A stretch of DNA of 64,000 nt. Origin: NORP23 sp050302475 (GTDB taxonomy: Bacteria; Pseudomonadota; Alphaproteobacteria; Rhodobacterales; Rhodobacteraceae). Made by a program: the position numbers and the translations under genes. The stretch is taken from contig JBNLBF010000016.1 of NCBI GenBank assembly GCA_050302475.1, positions 1 to 64,000 of the forward strand, read 5' to 3'. The notes under the pieces are model-generated. The model worked only from the letters and a program-made list of their open reading frames with translations, searched no databases and was not told where the DNA came from. Positions 44,201-52,324 of the stretch are shown in pieces. How positions within the stretch are numbered: position 1 is the stretch's first letter; the number at the start of each line of letters is the position of its first letter.

Positions 44201-45146
44201 CAGTCCACGGCATACCACCTGCGTCTGTCCCGGTTTGTTCAACGGCAGGCTGCAGGTTGCAACTTCCGCACCGCAAATCGTCCCCAAACCAGCTCACAAC
44301 CAGTGAGGTCGCCTCACAATTGGGGATATCTTCGGAAAGCTGGGTAATCGAGCGCACCAAATCTGTTTCGCCTGAATCGGAATGCACATTCACTTTCGAC
44401 GAAACACCCTTCCCATAGGACTGTTTCACAGATTCCGTCGCCAGTGCGTATTCCCCGGTCCCCGGGATGAGCGCGACGGCTTTCACCAGATCAGCTGCTT
44501 CCGAAACACCAGTATCTGTGTTTCGTCCTATCCTGCGTAATACTTCGAAATTTAACTGCGGAATACGATTGCCAAACCGCGTAACATCAAAATTCTCAAA
44601 GACAATATAGGCCACACCGCGATATGCCGGCGCATCCTCAGCTCCCTCAACGGCACTGATTAATGTATCCGGTAGCTGATCTTCGGTGCCGCGGTACAAA
44701 CGATAATCCAGTCCCTCCAGGCTGATCCGCTTCCCATCCGCCCAGACTTTTCCGATACGCGTGATTTCGCCCTCGCAAAGGGCAATCGCAAAACTGATCG
44801 TATAGCTGTATTCGCGAATTTCGGCAGATGGCGCGGTGCCCTTTCCGCCACCGGTGCTGTTGACATGCTCTTTGAACTCAGTCGCCCAGATGATCTGACC
44901 GCCAACGCGCATGGACCCATACAAGCGGGGGATTTTCACCCCTTCCTGCGATCCCAACAGTCGTAGGCTGTCAACGCGGCCATGCTCAACCGGATCAGAT
45001 CCACTCCCCAACAAGATATTATCAATCGACCGACCGATCGTTGCCCCGATCGCCTTACCGATAACAACTGACGAGAGCCCGAACGCCGCACCACCTATAG
45101 ATGCCCCAAACGCACCGCCAACCGCTGATAAAACTATTGTTGCCAT
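41241..45146 (-). CDS. GTA tail tip/megatron protein (gp15, TIM-barrel)
   Basis: A 1301-residue protein forming the tail tip, involved in host contact and DNA delivery. The N-terminal Gly/Ala-rich segment AVGGAFGASIGGAAFGL is membrane-like. The middle holds a glycoside-hydrolase-like TIM barrel (GTA_TIM) with RYVGRMIEIDRAFVWAWDIR and IDNYMPLSDWRDD. The C-terminal part is a beta-rich tail module. It is the largest gene of the cluster and starts just inside the NlpC/P60 gene. Confidence 0.95.
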   Translation of the reverse strand: MATIVLSAVGGAFGASIGGAAFGLSSVVIGKAIGATIGRSIDNILLGSGSDPVEHGRVDSLRLLGSQEGVKIPRLYGSMRVGGQIIWATEFKEHVNSTGGGKGTAPSAEIREYSYTISFAIALCEGEITRIGKVWADGKRISLEGLDYRLYRGTEDQLPDTLISAVEGAEDAPAYRGVAYIVFENFDVTRFGNRIPQLNFEVLRRIGRNTDTGVSEAADLVKAVALIPGTGEYALATESVKQSYGKGVSSKVNVHSDSGETDLVRSITQLSEDIPNCEATSLVVSWFGDDLRCGSCNLQPAVEQTGTDAGGMPWTVSGVGRGSAKVVSDVDGRPLFGGTPTDQSVIQAIQHLQAQGKSVMFYPFILMDIQEDNGLPDPWSDAADQPRVPWRGRITTSKAPGQAGSPDQTAAAAAEVTSFFGTASVSDFSISGTAVNYTGPAEWSYRRFILHYAYLCAAAGGVDAFCIGSEMRSLTQIRDDADSFPAVSEFVQLLADVRAILGPDAKIGYAADWSEYFGYHPGGGDVYFHLDPLWSDPNLDFIGIDNYMPLSDWRDDPDHADNDYQSIYDLDYLRGNIEGGEGFDWYYPHEDARKIQDRNPITDGAYEEPWVYRYKDIRSWWSNQHFNRVGGVRDTVPTEWLPGLKPVWFTEIGCPAVDKGTNQPNLFVDPKSDESAVPYYSNGNRDDMIQHRYIEALISYWNDPANNPEASRYVGRMIEIDRAFVWAWDIRPFPDFPEQLDSWSDGVQFAQGHWISGRINIPSVGSVVDDICQRAGMNEINTARLHGLVRGYLIQDTESARQSLQPLMLAVAFDGFERDGELVFLNRNGKITAELQPSEFVLEKDNPVLSLTRRPNAETVGRLRIGFVDIENDHQSGAAEHLFPDEVEANISESQLPLALRETEGQAIAQRWLSEARIARDEAVFTLPPSQQHIGQGDVVALPHDGDKSLYRVDRLEDGMSRKLYGTRIEPGVYAPRYRDGATRYHPGPVQFGEVYAEFLDLPLLTGAETEHAFHIGATSDPWPGRVSVFKSADDFGYEPALELRQRAIVGELLVPLVTGTPGIWQRVNVRVSLSSGSLQSRSETEVLNGANLMAVRYGGAGEWELIQFQDAVLVGDGEYRLSGLLRGQAGTEFVIPSEWPIGTNIVLINSAVQQVNLLSSERGLERHYRVGASHLPYDSDAYLHVTYTGNGVGLRPYSPVHLRAENVGGDVILGWTRRTRIDGDVWQSFDVPLGETVEKYTLQILVGVNIVREVELSQPDFTYTAAMQSADGALSGFSFRVAQISDRYGAGPFEGRNVNV

Positions 45147-45577
45147 GACGTGCTCCTGTCAGGAAATCGGAATATTCCGGCAATTCTGCGCTGCCAGCTT
45201 GGACTTAAAGTGGTTTCCACAACGCCATGACCCGAATAGGCATGGATGATTTTTGGAACAGGCGGCAAAGACGAGACAATCGCCAGATGCTTTGCAACAC
45301 TCCCTGCACGCATCCTGAAGATCAGGACATCACCTACAGACATGACGTCTGCCGGGCTGAGTATCCGGTTCAAAGCCGCAAGCAGATGCTCATCCTTCGC
45401 GGGCTCTGACCAGTCGGGGGTGTATGCTGGGATGGACTCGGGCTCGGGTCCGACAGTTTCACGCCAAACGCCTCTAATAAGGCCAAGACAATCCGCACCA
45501 GCCCCTTCGCAACTTGCTTGATTTTCGTAAGGAGTTCCGATCCAGCGGCGCGCAACATTGACAATATCATCACGCAT
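45134..45577 (-). CDS. GTA cell-wall peptidase, NlpC/P60 (gp14)
   Basis: A 147-residue peptidase thought to open peptidoglycan during DNA delivery. The catalytic Cys is in GADCLGLIRGVW and the His in VAKHLAIVS, followed by the polar HAYSGHGVVE. The ATG at 45577 is chosen over a GTG at 45586 because GGTGGTGGGA fits as ribosome-binding sequence. It overlaps the gp13 stop by eight bases (ATGCGTGA). Confidence 0.93.
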   Translation of the reverse strand: MRDDIVNVARRWIGTPYENQASCEGAGADCLGLIRGVWRETVGPEPESIPAYTPDWSEPAKDEHLLAALNRILSPADVMSVGDVLIFRMRAGSVAKHLAIVSSLPPVPKIIHAYSGHGVVETTLSPSWQRRIAGIFRFPDRSTSWQQ

Positions 45578-46499
45578 TCCCACCACCGAAGCCGCTCAAA
45601 TTGTCCACCACGTAAATGTCTGCAAACCGGCTACCACCATCATGCGTTTCGCCGGATGATGGGTAGCTGGTGACAAAATCTTCCCCTGGCATATGGGGAA
45701 ATCCTCTAAAATTCAGGAAGTTATCGAATTTGGACTTACAGGTTTCTGCACGCTTGTCGCATCCGGCGATGACTTGTGCCTCGGTTCCTGCCGGAAGGTT
45801 GCGACGAACCTCTTCCCACAGCGCAAGGACGCGCTGTCCTTCGCTGTAACTGTCCGCTTTGATGACTGACAGCCCTCCGTCCGCCCACCTGATGAAACCG
45901 CTGTCAAACCAGGCATCCGGATATGACTCCAGCCCCTCGAAAACCATCCTGTGGCCTTCGTCATTTTCCACCAGCACGGTGGTGATGGAGAATTCCGGGT
46001 CATCGACATCAACGCCGCATTTGCTGTCTCCAAGCACCCGGTCACACACTTTCAGATAACTACGTCCCAGCGGTTGATTGAGGGTTTCCGCCAGCCCGCG
46101 CAATTCCGCCTCGAACGATTGATCCCCGCGCCGAATTTCGCCCAACGTGCCCCGAAACTTCAGCTTACGAACGTCCACGTCTTTCCAGTTGACCAGCCAG
46201 TGCGCGACTTCAGCTCCGTCATATTTCCCGGCCCGGATATCATCCTCCGTGATGGTGTCAGCTGAAAGCGCCCCAAGCGCCTGTGCATTGTCGACGCTTA
46301 AGCCAATCGAGCTTTCTATGACCGAGGCATCCAAACCGCTATTGGCGGAAAACTGAACACCGTCGAAGCTTAGGTCGCGATCATGATCTGTAAAACCAAA
46401 TGTGACTCCGTCCCGGCGGGTCACCATCCAACAGCGACAAAACTGGGTCGCACCCGATTGCATGGCCTTACTGAATTCGTCCAACGAAGCATCACTCAT
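45570..46499 (-). CDS. GTA tail hub protein, DUF2163 (gp13)
   Basis: A 309-residue tail-hub protein. The core FGFTDHDRDLSFDGVQFSANSGL (two pieces) and the DUF2163 C-terminus are present. Four cysteines in CDRVLGDSKCGVDV and CDKRAETCKSKF are the type reported to hold an iron-sulfur cluster in the R. capsulatus GTA hub; cluster binding here is inference. It starts at 46499 with ATGA overlap to gp12. Confidence 0.92.
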   Translation of the reverse strand: MSDASLDEFSKAMQSGATQFCRCWMVTRRDGVTFGFTDHDRDLSFDGVQFSANSGLDASVIESSIGLSVDNAQALGALSADTITEDDIRAGKYDGAEVAHWLVNWKDVDVRKLKFRGTLGEIRRGDQSFEAELRGLAETLNQPLGRSYLKVCDRVLGDSKCGVDVDDPEFSITTVLVENDEGHRMVFEGLESYPDAWFDSGFIRWADGGLSVIKADSYSEGQRVLALWEEVRRNLPAGTEAQVIAGCDKRAETCKSKFDNFLNFRGFPHMPGEDFVTSYPSSGETHDGGSRFADIYVVDNLSGFGGGNA

Positions 46500-47128
46500 A
46501 CCCGCACCTCTACAATCGGAATGGATGGGATCTCGCCGGCAGAAAAACCGCCGACCGAACAATCGATCCGATCAGTGTCGAACCTGACGGGCACATCAAA
46601 AACATATCCAGCCGTGACAGCCGCCCCCTCTGACGGGGCTGCTACAAATGTCACCTGCCCGGTTGACCAATCGACCTCATAGTCCGTCCCGTGGATTAGC
46701 TCGCTACCATCAACGGCAATTTTCACTGTATTTTCAACAGGTTTCGTGATGTTTCGCGCCTGAACAGCATCACCGGATCGATAAGATTTCGTCAACTGAT
46801 AGACCGTCTGAATCTCATCCCCGATACCGATGTCCTGATCGGTCGGCTCTACCTCTCGCGACGGTAGGCAGGATTTGAAATCCGACCAGTCTTTCCAGCG
46901 AAAGCCAAACAACTGACCCGAGCGCGCCTCGAAAAACTCGATCACCGCCGCCAGATCATCCAGTGATCGCATGCCGATACCGGCATCATATCTGCGGCGT
47001 GACTGCGACCACGGGCTGTTGCGTTCCTCAAATCCGTTGCTGAGGGTGACAATCTCGGTTCGCCTTTCCGGCCCGCCAACGGACCCAAAAGACAGGTTCG
47101 TCGGAAATCTGACATCATGAAAATTCAT
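46496..47128 (-). CDS. GTA distal tail protein, DUF2460 (gp12)
   Basis: A 210-residue protein of the DUF2460/TIGR02217 phage family. MNFHDVRFPTNLSFGSVGGP, RRYDAGIGMRSLDDLAAVIEF and the LFGFRWKDWSDF signature are clear. It forms the ring joining tail tube and hub. It is separated from gp11 by 58 non-coding bases, one of the few gaps in the cluster. Confidence 0.94.
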   Translation of the reverse strand: MNFHDVRFPTNLSFGSVGGPERRTEIVTLSNGFEERNSPWSQSRRRYDAGIGMRSLDDLAAVIEFFEARSGQLFGFRWKDWSDFKSCLPSREVEPTDQDIGIGDEIQTVYQLTKSYRSGDAVQARNITKPVENTVKIAVDGSELIHGTDYEVDWSTGQVTFVAAPSEGAAVTAGYVFDVPVRFDTDRIDCSVGGFSAGEIPSIPIVEVRV

Positions 47129-47186
47129 GTTGGCTCCAATAATTCGGTAATTTGCGGAATGCGGTTAGCTGCCAGGGAACATAGGA

Positions 47187-47852
47187 TCAGATATTCCGCT
47201 GCCCCCGACGCATCGCGCGCGATATTCCGGCAGCTATCTGGGACTGGGATTTCTGGAACCCAGCCACGTCCGGTGTTGTGATATTCATAGTGACATTGAC
47301 AACCGAGCTGCCGCCAGCCCCGCGCACGCCAAGCTTCCCGTCAGCCCCCCGGGCCAGCGGCATAATCGCCTCCGGCCCTGCTTCGCCCATCAATCCAACA
47401 CCACCGCGCATGGGAAAATTCGTAGGGCCGTCAACCACGCCGCCTCTGGCAAATGCACTGACTCGACCGCCTGACATCACGCCACCGTCGGCAAATTGCA
47501 AAAGTCCCGACAGCAAAGAGGTGATACCCCCACCGATAGCGCCACCAACCGCATCCGTGACCGGCGAAATGGCCCGATTGAACGCCGCATTCGCCATGCT
47601 TGTCGCCAAATTGGTCAGCACATCAGACAGTTTCGCACCGTCGATCACCAAATCGCTGATCGCACTCCGCAATCCCGTCGACAGGTTGCGACTAAGCCCC
47701 CGCGCCTCCTGACCGGCAGAGGCAACGGCAACTTTCATGCCCTCCAGCTCCGCTTGAAACGCCAGCGTCGCCGCCTGTGTTCCCGTCAGTGTTCCTTCCA
47801 GATCGTCCAGCAAATCATCAAGACTCTCCAGATCTGTTTCCAAATCTGCCAT
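47187..47852 (-). CDS. GTA tape-measure protein (gp11)
   Basis: A 221-residue tail tape-measure protein. It has an N-terminal acidic coiled region, a hydrophobic Gly/Ala-rich helix around residues 95-120 and a C-terminal GGVGLMGEAGPEAIMPLARG motif typical of short phage tape-measure proteins. The small size fits the short GTA tail. It begins directly after gp10.1. Confidence 0.92.
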   Translation of the reverse strand: MADLETDLESLDDLLDDLEGTLTGTQAATLAFQAELEGMKVAVASAGQEARGLSRNLSTGLRSAISDLVIDGAKLSDVLTNLATSMANAAFNRAISPVTDAVGGAIGGGITSLLSGLLQFADGGVMSGGRVSAFARGGVVDGPTNFPMRGGVGLMGEAGPEAIMPLARGADGKLGVRGAGGSSVVNVTMNITTPDVAGFQKSQSQIAAGISRAMRRGQRNI

Positions 47853-47854
47853 TG

Positions 47855-48046
47855 CTATTCCTCTTTCTCATCCGGAAAACGTGCCGCCAGCGCGGCGAAC
47901 GCATTGCGGGACATATGTGTCGAGTTTCCGTCGACGCCCAACATCAGCATGAATTCAGCAGGGGTCAGCGCCCAGAATTCGACAGGCTGCAAACGCAGTT
48001 CAATCAATCCCAGCTGCATTAACCCTTTCCAGGCAATTTTACGCAT
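47855..48046 (-). CDS. Small GTA tail-assembly protein (gp10.1 type, TIGR02216)
   Basis: A 63-residue protein, MRKIAWKGLMQLGLIELRL, with LRLQPVEFWALTPAEFMLMLG and a terminal FPDEKEE. It matches the small phage family seen between gp10 and gp11 in R. capsulatus GTA. It overlaps gp10 by eight bases (ATGCGTAA, 48039-48046). Confidence 0.85.
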   Translation of the reverse strand: MRKIAWKGLMQLGLIELRLQPVEFWALTPAEFMLMLGVDGNSTHMSRNAFAALAARFPDEKEE

Positions 48047-48344
48047 CCGGCACAGCAAAGGTGACCCGGAGCAACCGCGCAGCCGCCTGCGCCGCCGCCA
48101 CCGGGCCACCATCGACGTCGAGAGCCGGAAGCGTGTCAGCGCCTCCCCCTTTCAGCCCGGCCTTCAGCAGTTCGATCAGATCACGCGCAGAAAACGCGCC
48201 CGTTTCAAACCGTTCCACCAATGCCATCAGGCCGTCGCTCTCCAGACGCGTTTCCAGCTCTGCCAGAACGCCCAGCGTCAGCCGCATCACATGCACCTGA
48301 CCATTCAGCGAGATCTCCACCTCACCCTGATATGGGTTCGCCAT
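48039..48344 (-). CDS. GTA gp10-family protein
   Basis: A 101-residue protein of the GTA-gp10 family, starting MANPYQGEVEISLNGQVHVM with a conserved LTLGVLAELETRLE helix. It probably acts in tail assembly as a chaperone together with gp10.1. The ATG at 48344 lies one base after the gp9 stop. A much longer upstream reading is inside gp9 and is rejected. Confidence 0.88.
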   Translation of the reverse strand: MANPYQGEVEISLNGQVHVMRLTLGVLAELETRLESDGLMALVERFETGAFSARDLIELLKAGLKGGGADTLPALDVDGGPVAAAQAAARLLRVTFAVPDA

Positions 48345-48345
48345 A

Positions 48346-48759
48346 TTAGAGTGCCGTGAAATCAAGAGCTCCGGCCGATGCCAGCGACAGCTCATATGTC
48401 GCTTCGCCGTCATGCTGCCCGGAATATTCCAGCGAGGTAATCTGGAACAAACCTTCCAGCGTTCCAAAATCCGGAATGATCACCTGGAATGCCGGGATCG
48501 TGCCGTCAAAAAAGATCTGGCGCGCCCGTTCATCGGTATATTCGTCGCGGAACACACCCGACCCGCTGATCGCCGCCGATCGTACACCTGCGCCACCCAG
48601 CAGTTCTCGCCATCCGCCCTGACTATCCAGGTTGGTCACATCCACGGTGTCGGCATTAAATGTCAGGCGCGTGGCACGAAGTCCTGCGATGGTTTCGAAC
48701 GTGCCAGACCCGTCCATGTCAATCTTGATAAGAAGGTCTTTGCCTTTTTGCGCTACCAT
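48346..48759 (-). CDS. GTA major tail tube protein (gp9, TP901-1 family)
   Basis: A 137-residue tail tube subunit. GKDLLIKIDMDGSGTFETIAGLRAT and SRDE-type FRDEYTDERARQIFFDG match the phage TP901-1 major tail protein family. Copies stack to form the tail tube. Length and context are typical. Confidence 0.93.
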   Translation of the reverse strand: MVAQKGKDLLIKIDMDGSGTFETIAGLRATRLTFNADTVDVTNLDSQGGWRELLGGAGVRSAAISGSGVFRDEYTDERARQIFFDGTIPAFQVIIPDFGTLEGLFQITSLEYSGQHDGEATYELSLASAGALDFTAL

Positions 48760-48774
48760 TATGAAATCCTTCGA

Positions 48775-49194
48775 TTAATTTTCTTCAAGTACCGCCCGGA
48801 ACCGAAGCTCCACGCGCCGCAATTCGGGTGCCACACCACGCCGTGCCCTCGCCTTCAGAAAATGAAGCCGCACCATGTTGCCACTGGCCAGTGACAGCGT
48901 GGAATCGTCCAACACGTCACCGATCGCGCGGATAACGTCTTTGGCTGCCGAGAACCCGCTCGCCGTCGAATGCACAAAAATATCAATGTCATGCACCGCC
49001 CCCCGAGACGTCATCGTGTTAAACGGTTTCACCGTTTCTTCGCCCAGCGTGACATGCTCTCCCTCGGGCAATGCGCCACCGCTTGGCAAAGGCGCATCAT
49101 AGATTTCGTTGCCGACCAAAGCCATCAGCGCGGCATCATTTGCCAGTGCTGTATAAACCGCCCCCTGCAATTCTCCGGATAAAGCCAGGCTCAT
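48775..49194 (-). CDS. GTA tail terminator, DUF3168 (gp8)
   Basis: A 139-residue protein with the DUF3168 pattern ALANDAALMALVGNEIYDAP and HDIDIFVHS. It caps the tail at the connector. The ATG at 49194 overlaps gp7 by ATGA; an 8-residue longer form lies inside gp7. Confidence 0.9.
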   Translation of the reverse strand: MSLALSGELQGAVYTALANDAALMALVGNEIYDAPLPSGGALPEGEHVTLGEETVKPFNTMTSRGAVHDIDIFVHSTASGFSAAKDVIRAIGDVLDDSTLSLASGNMVRLHFLKARARRGVAPELRRVELRFRAVLEEN

Positions 49195-49523
49195 TCTTTG
49201 CCCTCCTCGGTCCAGCATTCCAGATAACGTCCCATCGGGTCATATTCCGCGACCGCCAGGATCGAAAACACGCGCGTGCCCTCCCGGAATCGTTGATCCG
49301 GTTTGGGGCGTGACGGGGACCCAACCGGAGACCCGCGAACAATAATCCTGTTCCGCACCTTGCTGACATCGCGGGAGGCTAAAAACGCCTCCCGCCCGGA
49401 TCGTGCATCAACATCCGCCCAGACCTCCCCCAAAGGGACCCAGCTTACCCCGAAGCCACCTTTGCCGTCGGGGACGTTGGCACGTTCCTCCAGAACCAGT
49501 TTCCGCGTCAGATTGATCTTCAC
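49191..49523 (-). CDS. GTA head-tail adaptor/stopper (gp7)
   Basis: A 110-residue phage head-tail joining family protein: LTRKLVLEERANVPDGKGGF near the start and RNRIIVRGSP in the middle. It overlaps gp6 by ATGA (49520-49523) and gp8 by ATGA. Confidence 0.9.
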   Translation of the reverse strand: MKINLTRKLVLEERANVPDGKGGFGVSWVPLGEVWADVDARSGREAFLASRDVSKVRNRIIVRGSPVGSPSRPKPDQRFREGTRVFSILAVAEYDPMGRYLECWTEEGKE

Positions 49524-50107
49524 CGCGCACCTCCCAGCCGCGCGGGGCGATATTTGTCCAAAAGGGCGGAAACACCGAATGGCAAGCCATTCATCTGGGC
49601 TTCACCAGCCCTGTTTTCATAATATGACGCCCCCAGCAAAAATACCGCCTGCTTCAGGTCACTCGGGACCTCGATCCATGCGCCAAAGCCTGCCTCGAAA
49701 ACCATTTCCGCAGATCCCCCGGTGGGGATTGACGGCAACGTGCTTCCTGCCGCGGCAAGTTTCGGTCGTTGAATATCTGTCTCCAGCCGATATGTGTCCG
49801 GATCAAGAACTTCGCTCGACCCGTCAGATTTCGTAATTGTCACAGACGATATCGCCTGCACCGGCGCAATTGGCAGCGCCTGCCCTTCCACCTCGAACCA
49901 ACGCGTGACGGTCCAGGAAAATGAGCGTCTAATCAATGCCTTACCAATCTGGGCTTCCACCGCCGCCAGCGCCGAGCGGACAAATACTTCCAGCACCGCA
50001 TCCTCGCTGCCATCGTCAGTGAATCCACTGCCCAGCCGCAAATGGTCCGCGAATTCGCGGATCGGCAATTCTGCCGCTGTCGGCACCGTCTGTTCTTCCA
50101 ACATCAT
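49520..50107 (-). CDS. GTA head-tail connector (gp6)
   Basis: A 195-residue connector protein. The N-terminal ADHLRLGSGFTDDGSED segment resembles the phage gp6-like adaptor family, and DVERW-type packing is replaced by WTVTRWFEVEGQALPI. The start ATGATG at 50107 overlaps the stop of the upstream small gene (ATGA). It bridges the portal and tail. Confidence 0.88.
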   Translation of the reverse strand: MMLEEQTVPTAAELPIREFADHLRLGSGFTDDGSEDAVLEVFVRSALAAVEAQIGKALIRRSFSWTVTRWFEVEGQALPIAPVQAISSVTITKSDGSSEVLDPDTYRLETDIQRPKLAAAGSTLPSIPTGGSAEMVFEAGFGAWIEVPSDLKQAVFLLGASYYENRAGEAQMNGLPFGVSALLDKYRPARLGGAR

Positions 50108-50409
50108 GAGGATGTCCTTTCCGCGACCCGAAAAACAATCGATCGTTCCAGCTCTCGGTTGCGGGTCGTGCGAACCTTGCTGGAAACCAAATAAACTCTT
50201 GTGGGAATTCCACCGGCAAACGTTGCTCGCGATTGTCCGGTATTCACTTCCTGATGAATGATGTGCAACTCATCCGGGTCATCTTCGACGGGCCGGATCG
50301 TCCAACCAAGGTCATCAATGACCTGCTCATCACGATCCAAATATCCGTTTCGCCATTCAACAGTCAGCGTCAGCTCCGAGTCCGGAGCCTTCTGGAAATA
50401 TCCGCTCAT
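50104..50409 (-). CDS. Gp77-like phage adaptor protein, extra gene in the GTA cluster
   Basis: A 101-residue protein between capsid and connector genes. It has ELTLTVEWRNGYLDRDEQVI, then WTI, a Gly block AGGIPTRVYLV and the tail VRTTRNRELERSIVFRV. This order (I-x-x-x-x-WT, AGG, TT-x-x-R-x-x-x-RSI) resembles small beta-sandwich phage fiber-tail adaptor (Gp77-type) proteins. I do not recall a counterpart at this place in the R. capsulatus cluster. ATG at 50409 is chosen, but its ribosome-binding sequence is weak and a GTG at 50451 is an alternative. The stop overlaps gp6 by ATGA. Confidence 0.7.
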   Translation of the reverse strand: MSGYFQKAPDSELTLTVEWRNGYLDRDEQVIDDLGWTIRPVEDDPDELHIIHQEVNTGQSRATFAGGIPTRVYLVSSKVRTTRNRELERSIVFRVAERTSS

Positions 50410-50500
50410 ACGAGTTAACTTTCTGAAATATAACAAATAATGCACCCCCACACCGCTCGCACGGAGGGAGTAAGCAAACTGGAGGATGCGAGGGTGCGGC

Positions 50501-50520
50501 CTGCCCGAAACGACGGGCAG
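50501..50520 (-). other. Hairpin just after the major capsid gene
   Basis: CTGCCCG (50501-50507) and CGGGCAG (50514-50520) form a perfect 7-base stem around six bases, 16 to 35 bases beyond the capsid stop. No T-run follows. It could stabilise or partly attenuate the transcript so that capsid protein is made in excess of downstream products. Confidence 0.5.
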
Positions 50521-50535
50521 ACCATCCCCTGTCCG

Positions 50536-51735
50536 TTAGGACAGCGAGAATTTCAGAAGTTTGATCGCCGCAAAATCGCTGACGTCGCCGCCAATGCGTT
50601 TGGTGGCATAGAACAGAACATGTGGCTTGGCGCTGAACGGATCACGCAGGATACGCAGGTCCGGGCGTTCCGCCACCGTGTAACCGGCGTTGAAATCCCC
50701 GAATGCAATTGCGGTCGTGTCTGCCGCAATATCCGGCATGTCTTCGGCGATCAGCACCGGATAGCCCATCAGGCGCGCCGGTTCACCAGCCGCCAGACCA
50801 TCGGACCACAGGAAACGACCGTCGGCGTCTTTCATCTTGCGTACCGCGCCAGCGGTTTTCGAATTCATCACGAAAGTCGCGTTCGCACGGTAGCGCGCGC
50901 CAAGGCTGTAAACCAGGTCCACAATCGCATCGGCCGGTTCATTGGGTTCGAAATCACCGCTCGTACCGGTTGCGACATACCCAAGGTTACCCCAGGTCCA
51001 ACTGTCATTCTCGACATTGGTATAGGTCAGGAACCCTGTAGGCTTGTCCACGCCGTCACCGGATACAAACGCAACGCTTTCCGCACGCGAGAATTTGTCC
51101 GCGATACGACCGGCCAGCCAGCTTTCGATGTCAAAAGCGGAATCATCCAGCAGACGCTGGGACGCTTTGGGCAAGGCCGACAATTCGTGCAGCGGGATCG
51201 AGATACGATCAATCAGCGGCGTTCCGGTTTCGGATGTCGAGGTCGTCTCGTCCGCCCAGCCAGCGCCAATATCCGCATGGTCAACCAGCACGTCATAAGC
51301 CGTCGATTCCACCTGAACCACATTTGCAACGGCACGGATGGAATGTGCCCCGCGAAGAACACTCGTGATCTGTTCCGCGGTTTGTGGATCCACCAGGTAG
51401 CCGCCGTCAGCGGCGACTGCCGTCGACATCGACTTCTCTTCAATTTCAAGACCGCGAAGCGCATCTTCGTCGCCCGTGCGGAGGTAGGCTGAAAATGCCT
51501 TTTTGTGCGGCACTTCAACGTCAGCAGTAGCAGACAGCGCCGGACGCGAAGCTGCAATGGATTTGCGATCATACATGTTCAAACGATCTTCCTGTTCTTT
51601 GAGTTTCGATTTAATTTCGGCCTGAAAGGCGGAAAAATCGCCCAAAAAGCCTTGCATTGCTGTCTTCAGTTCGACAGCAGGCATCTCACCCGCAGCGCCA
51701 GCGCCACGGGACTGTTTTTCAGTGTCACGCATCAA
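50536..51735 (-). CDS. GTA major capsid protein, HK97 fold (gp5)
   Basis: A 399-residue HK97-type capsid subunit. An N-terminal coiled scaffold-like region (about 20-105) is removed by the prohead protease in R. capsulatus GTA; the mature part would begin near residue 115-130. The core has YLVDPQTAEQITSVLRGAHSIR, SALPKASQRLLDDSAFDIE and the C-terminal FGDFNAGYTVAERPDLRILRDP (in pieces), all canonical. Terminal KLLKFS is also typical. Confidence 0.96.
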   Translation of the reverse strand: MMRDTEKQSRGAGAAGEMPAVELKTAMQGFLGDFSAFQAEIKSKLKEQEDRLNMYDRKSIAASRPALSATADVEVPHKKAFSAYLRTGDEDALRGLEIEEKSMSTAVAADGGYLVDPQTAEQITSVLRGAHSIRAVANVVQVESTAYDVLVDHADIGAGWADETTSTSETGTPLIDRISIPLHELSALPKASQRLLDDSAFDIESWLAGRIADKFSRAESVAFVSGDGVDKPTGFLTYTNVENDSWTWGNLGYVATGTSGDFEPNEPADAIVDLVYSLGARYRANATFVMNSKTAGAVRKMKDADGRFLWSDGLAAGEPARLMGYPVLIAEDMPDIAADTTAIAFGDFNAGYTVAERPDLRILRDPFSAKPHVLFYATKRIGGDVSDFAAIKLLKFSLS

Positions 51736-51759
51736 AATTTCCTGTGTTTAATGAGTGTT

Positions 51760-52314
51760 TCAGGCCAGCAAATCGCGGGCCTGCCGAAAGGTGTCCGCCA
51801 GGCTTTCCGCCAGCGCCGCCTCTTCGTCCGTGCGCGAAACCCGCGCTTCGGACAACATCGGGAAGGTCACCAAGGACACTTCCCAAAGCTCAATTTCATG
51901 GAGCAACCGGCCACCCGTGGCCGATTTCTCGGACCTGAGCGTCCGATACCCGATCGACAAGCCGTCAATCGCGCCAGCCTCCAGCAGCGCCAGCGCCTCG
52001 CGTCCGGCCTGCACCTCGGTCAACAGACGGCCTTTGACCCGCAGTCCTTTGCCATCTTCGATCACCTCGTCCCAAACACCAATCGGACAGGTCGGATCAT
52101 GCTGCCACAGCATCTTCACCTTCGCACCTTTCTTGGCGATCCGGTTCAGACAGGCTTTGAACGCCCCTTTCTGTACCGCATCACCGCCCTTGTCGGTCGC
52201 CCCGAACAGGGACGCATAACCGGTGATTTCAGTTCCGTCCTTCAGGCCAATATCACCTTCAAAGCTGCAGAACTTGGTCTCCAGATGCGAATTCGCTTGT
52301 GAAAAAATATTCAT
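51760..52314 (-). CDS. GTA prohead protease, HK97 family (gp4)
   Basis: A 184-residue serine protease that matures the capsid. The motif ITGYASLFGATDKGGDAV begins the fold; catalytic His is in MLWQHDPTCPIG and Ser in IDGLSIGYRT. The ATG at 52314 (MNIFSQANSHLE) follows AAGGGA. It starts 10 bases after the gp3.5 stop. Confidence 0.93.
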   Translation of the reverse strand: MNIFSQANSHLETKFCSFEGDIGLKDGTEITGYASLFGATDKGGDAVQKGAFKACLNRIAKKGAKVKMLWQHDPTCPIGVWDEVIEDGKGLRVKGRLLTEVQAGREALALLEAGAIDGLSIGYRTLRSEKSATGGRLLHEIELWEVSLVTFPMLSEARVSRTDEEAALAESLADTFRQARDLLA

Positions 52315-52324
52315 ATTCAATCCC

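Noticed and set aside
50440..51492. 350-residue forward ORF opposite the capsid gene
   Set aside because: It is a shadow of the HK97 capsid gene, rich in Arg and without domain features.
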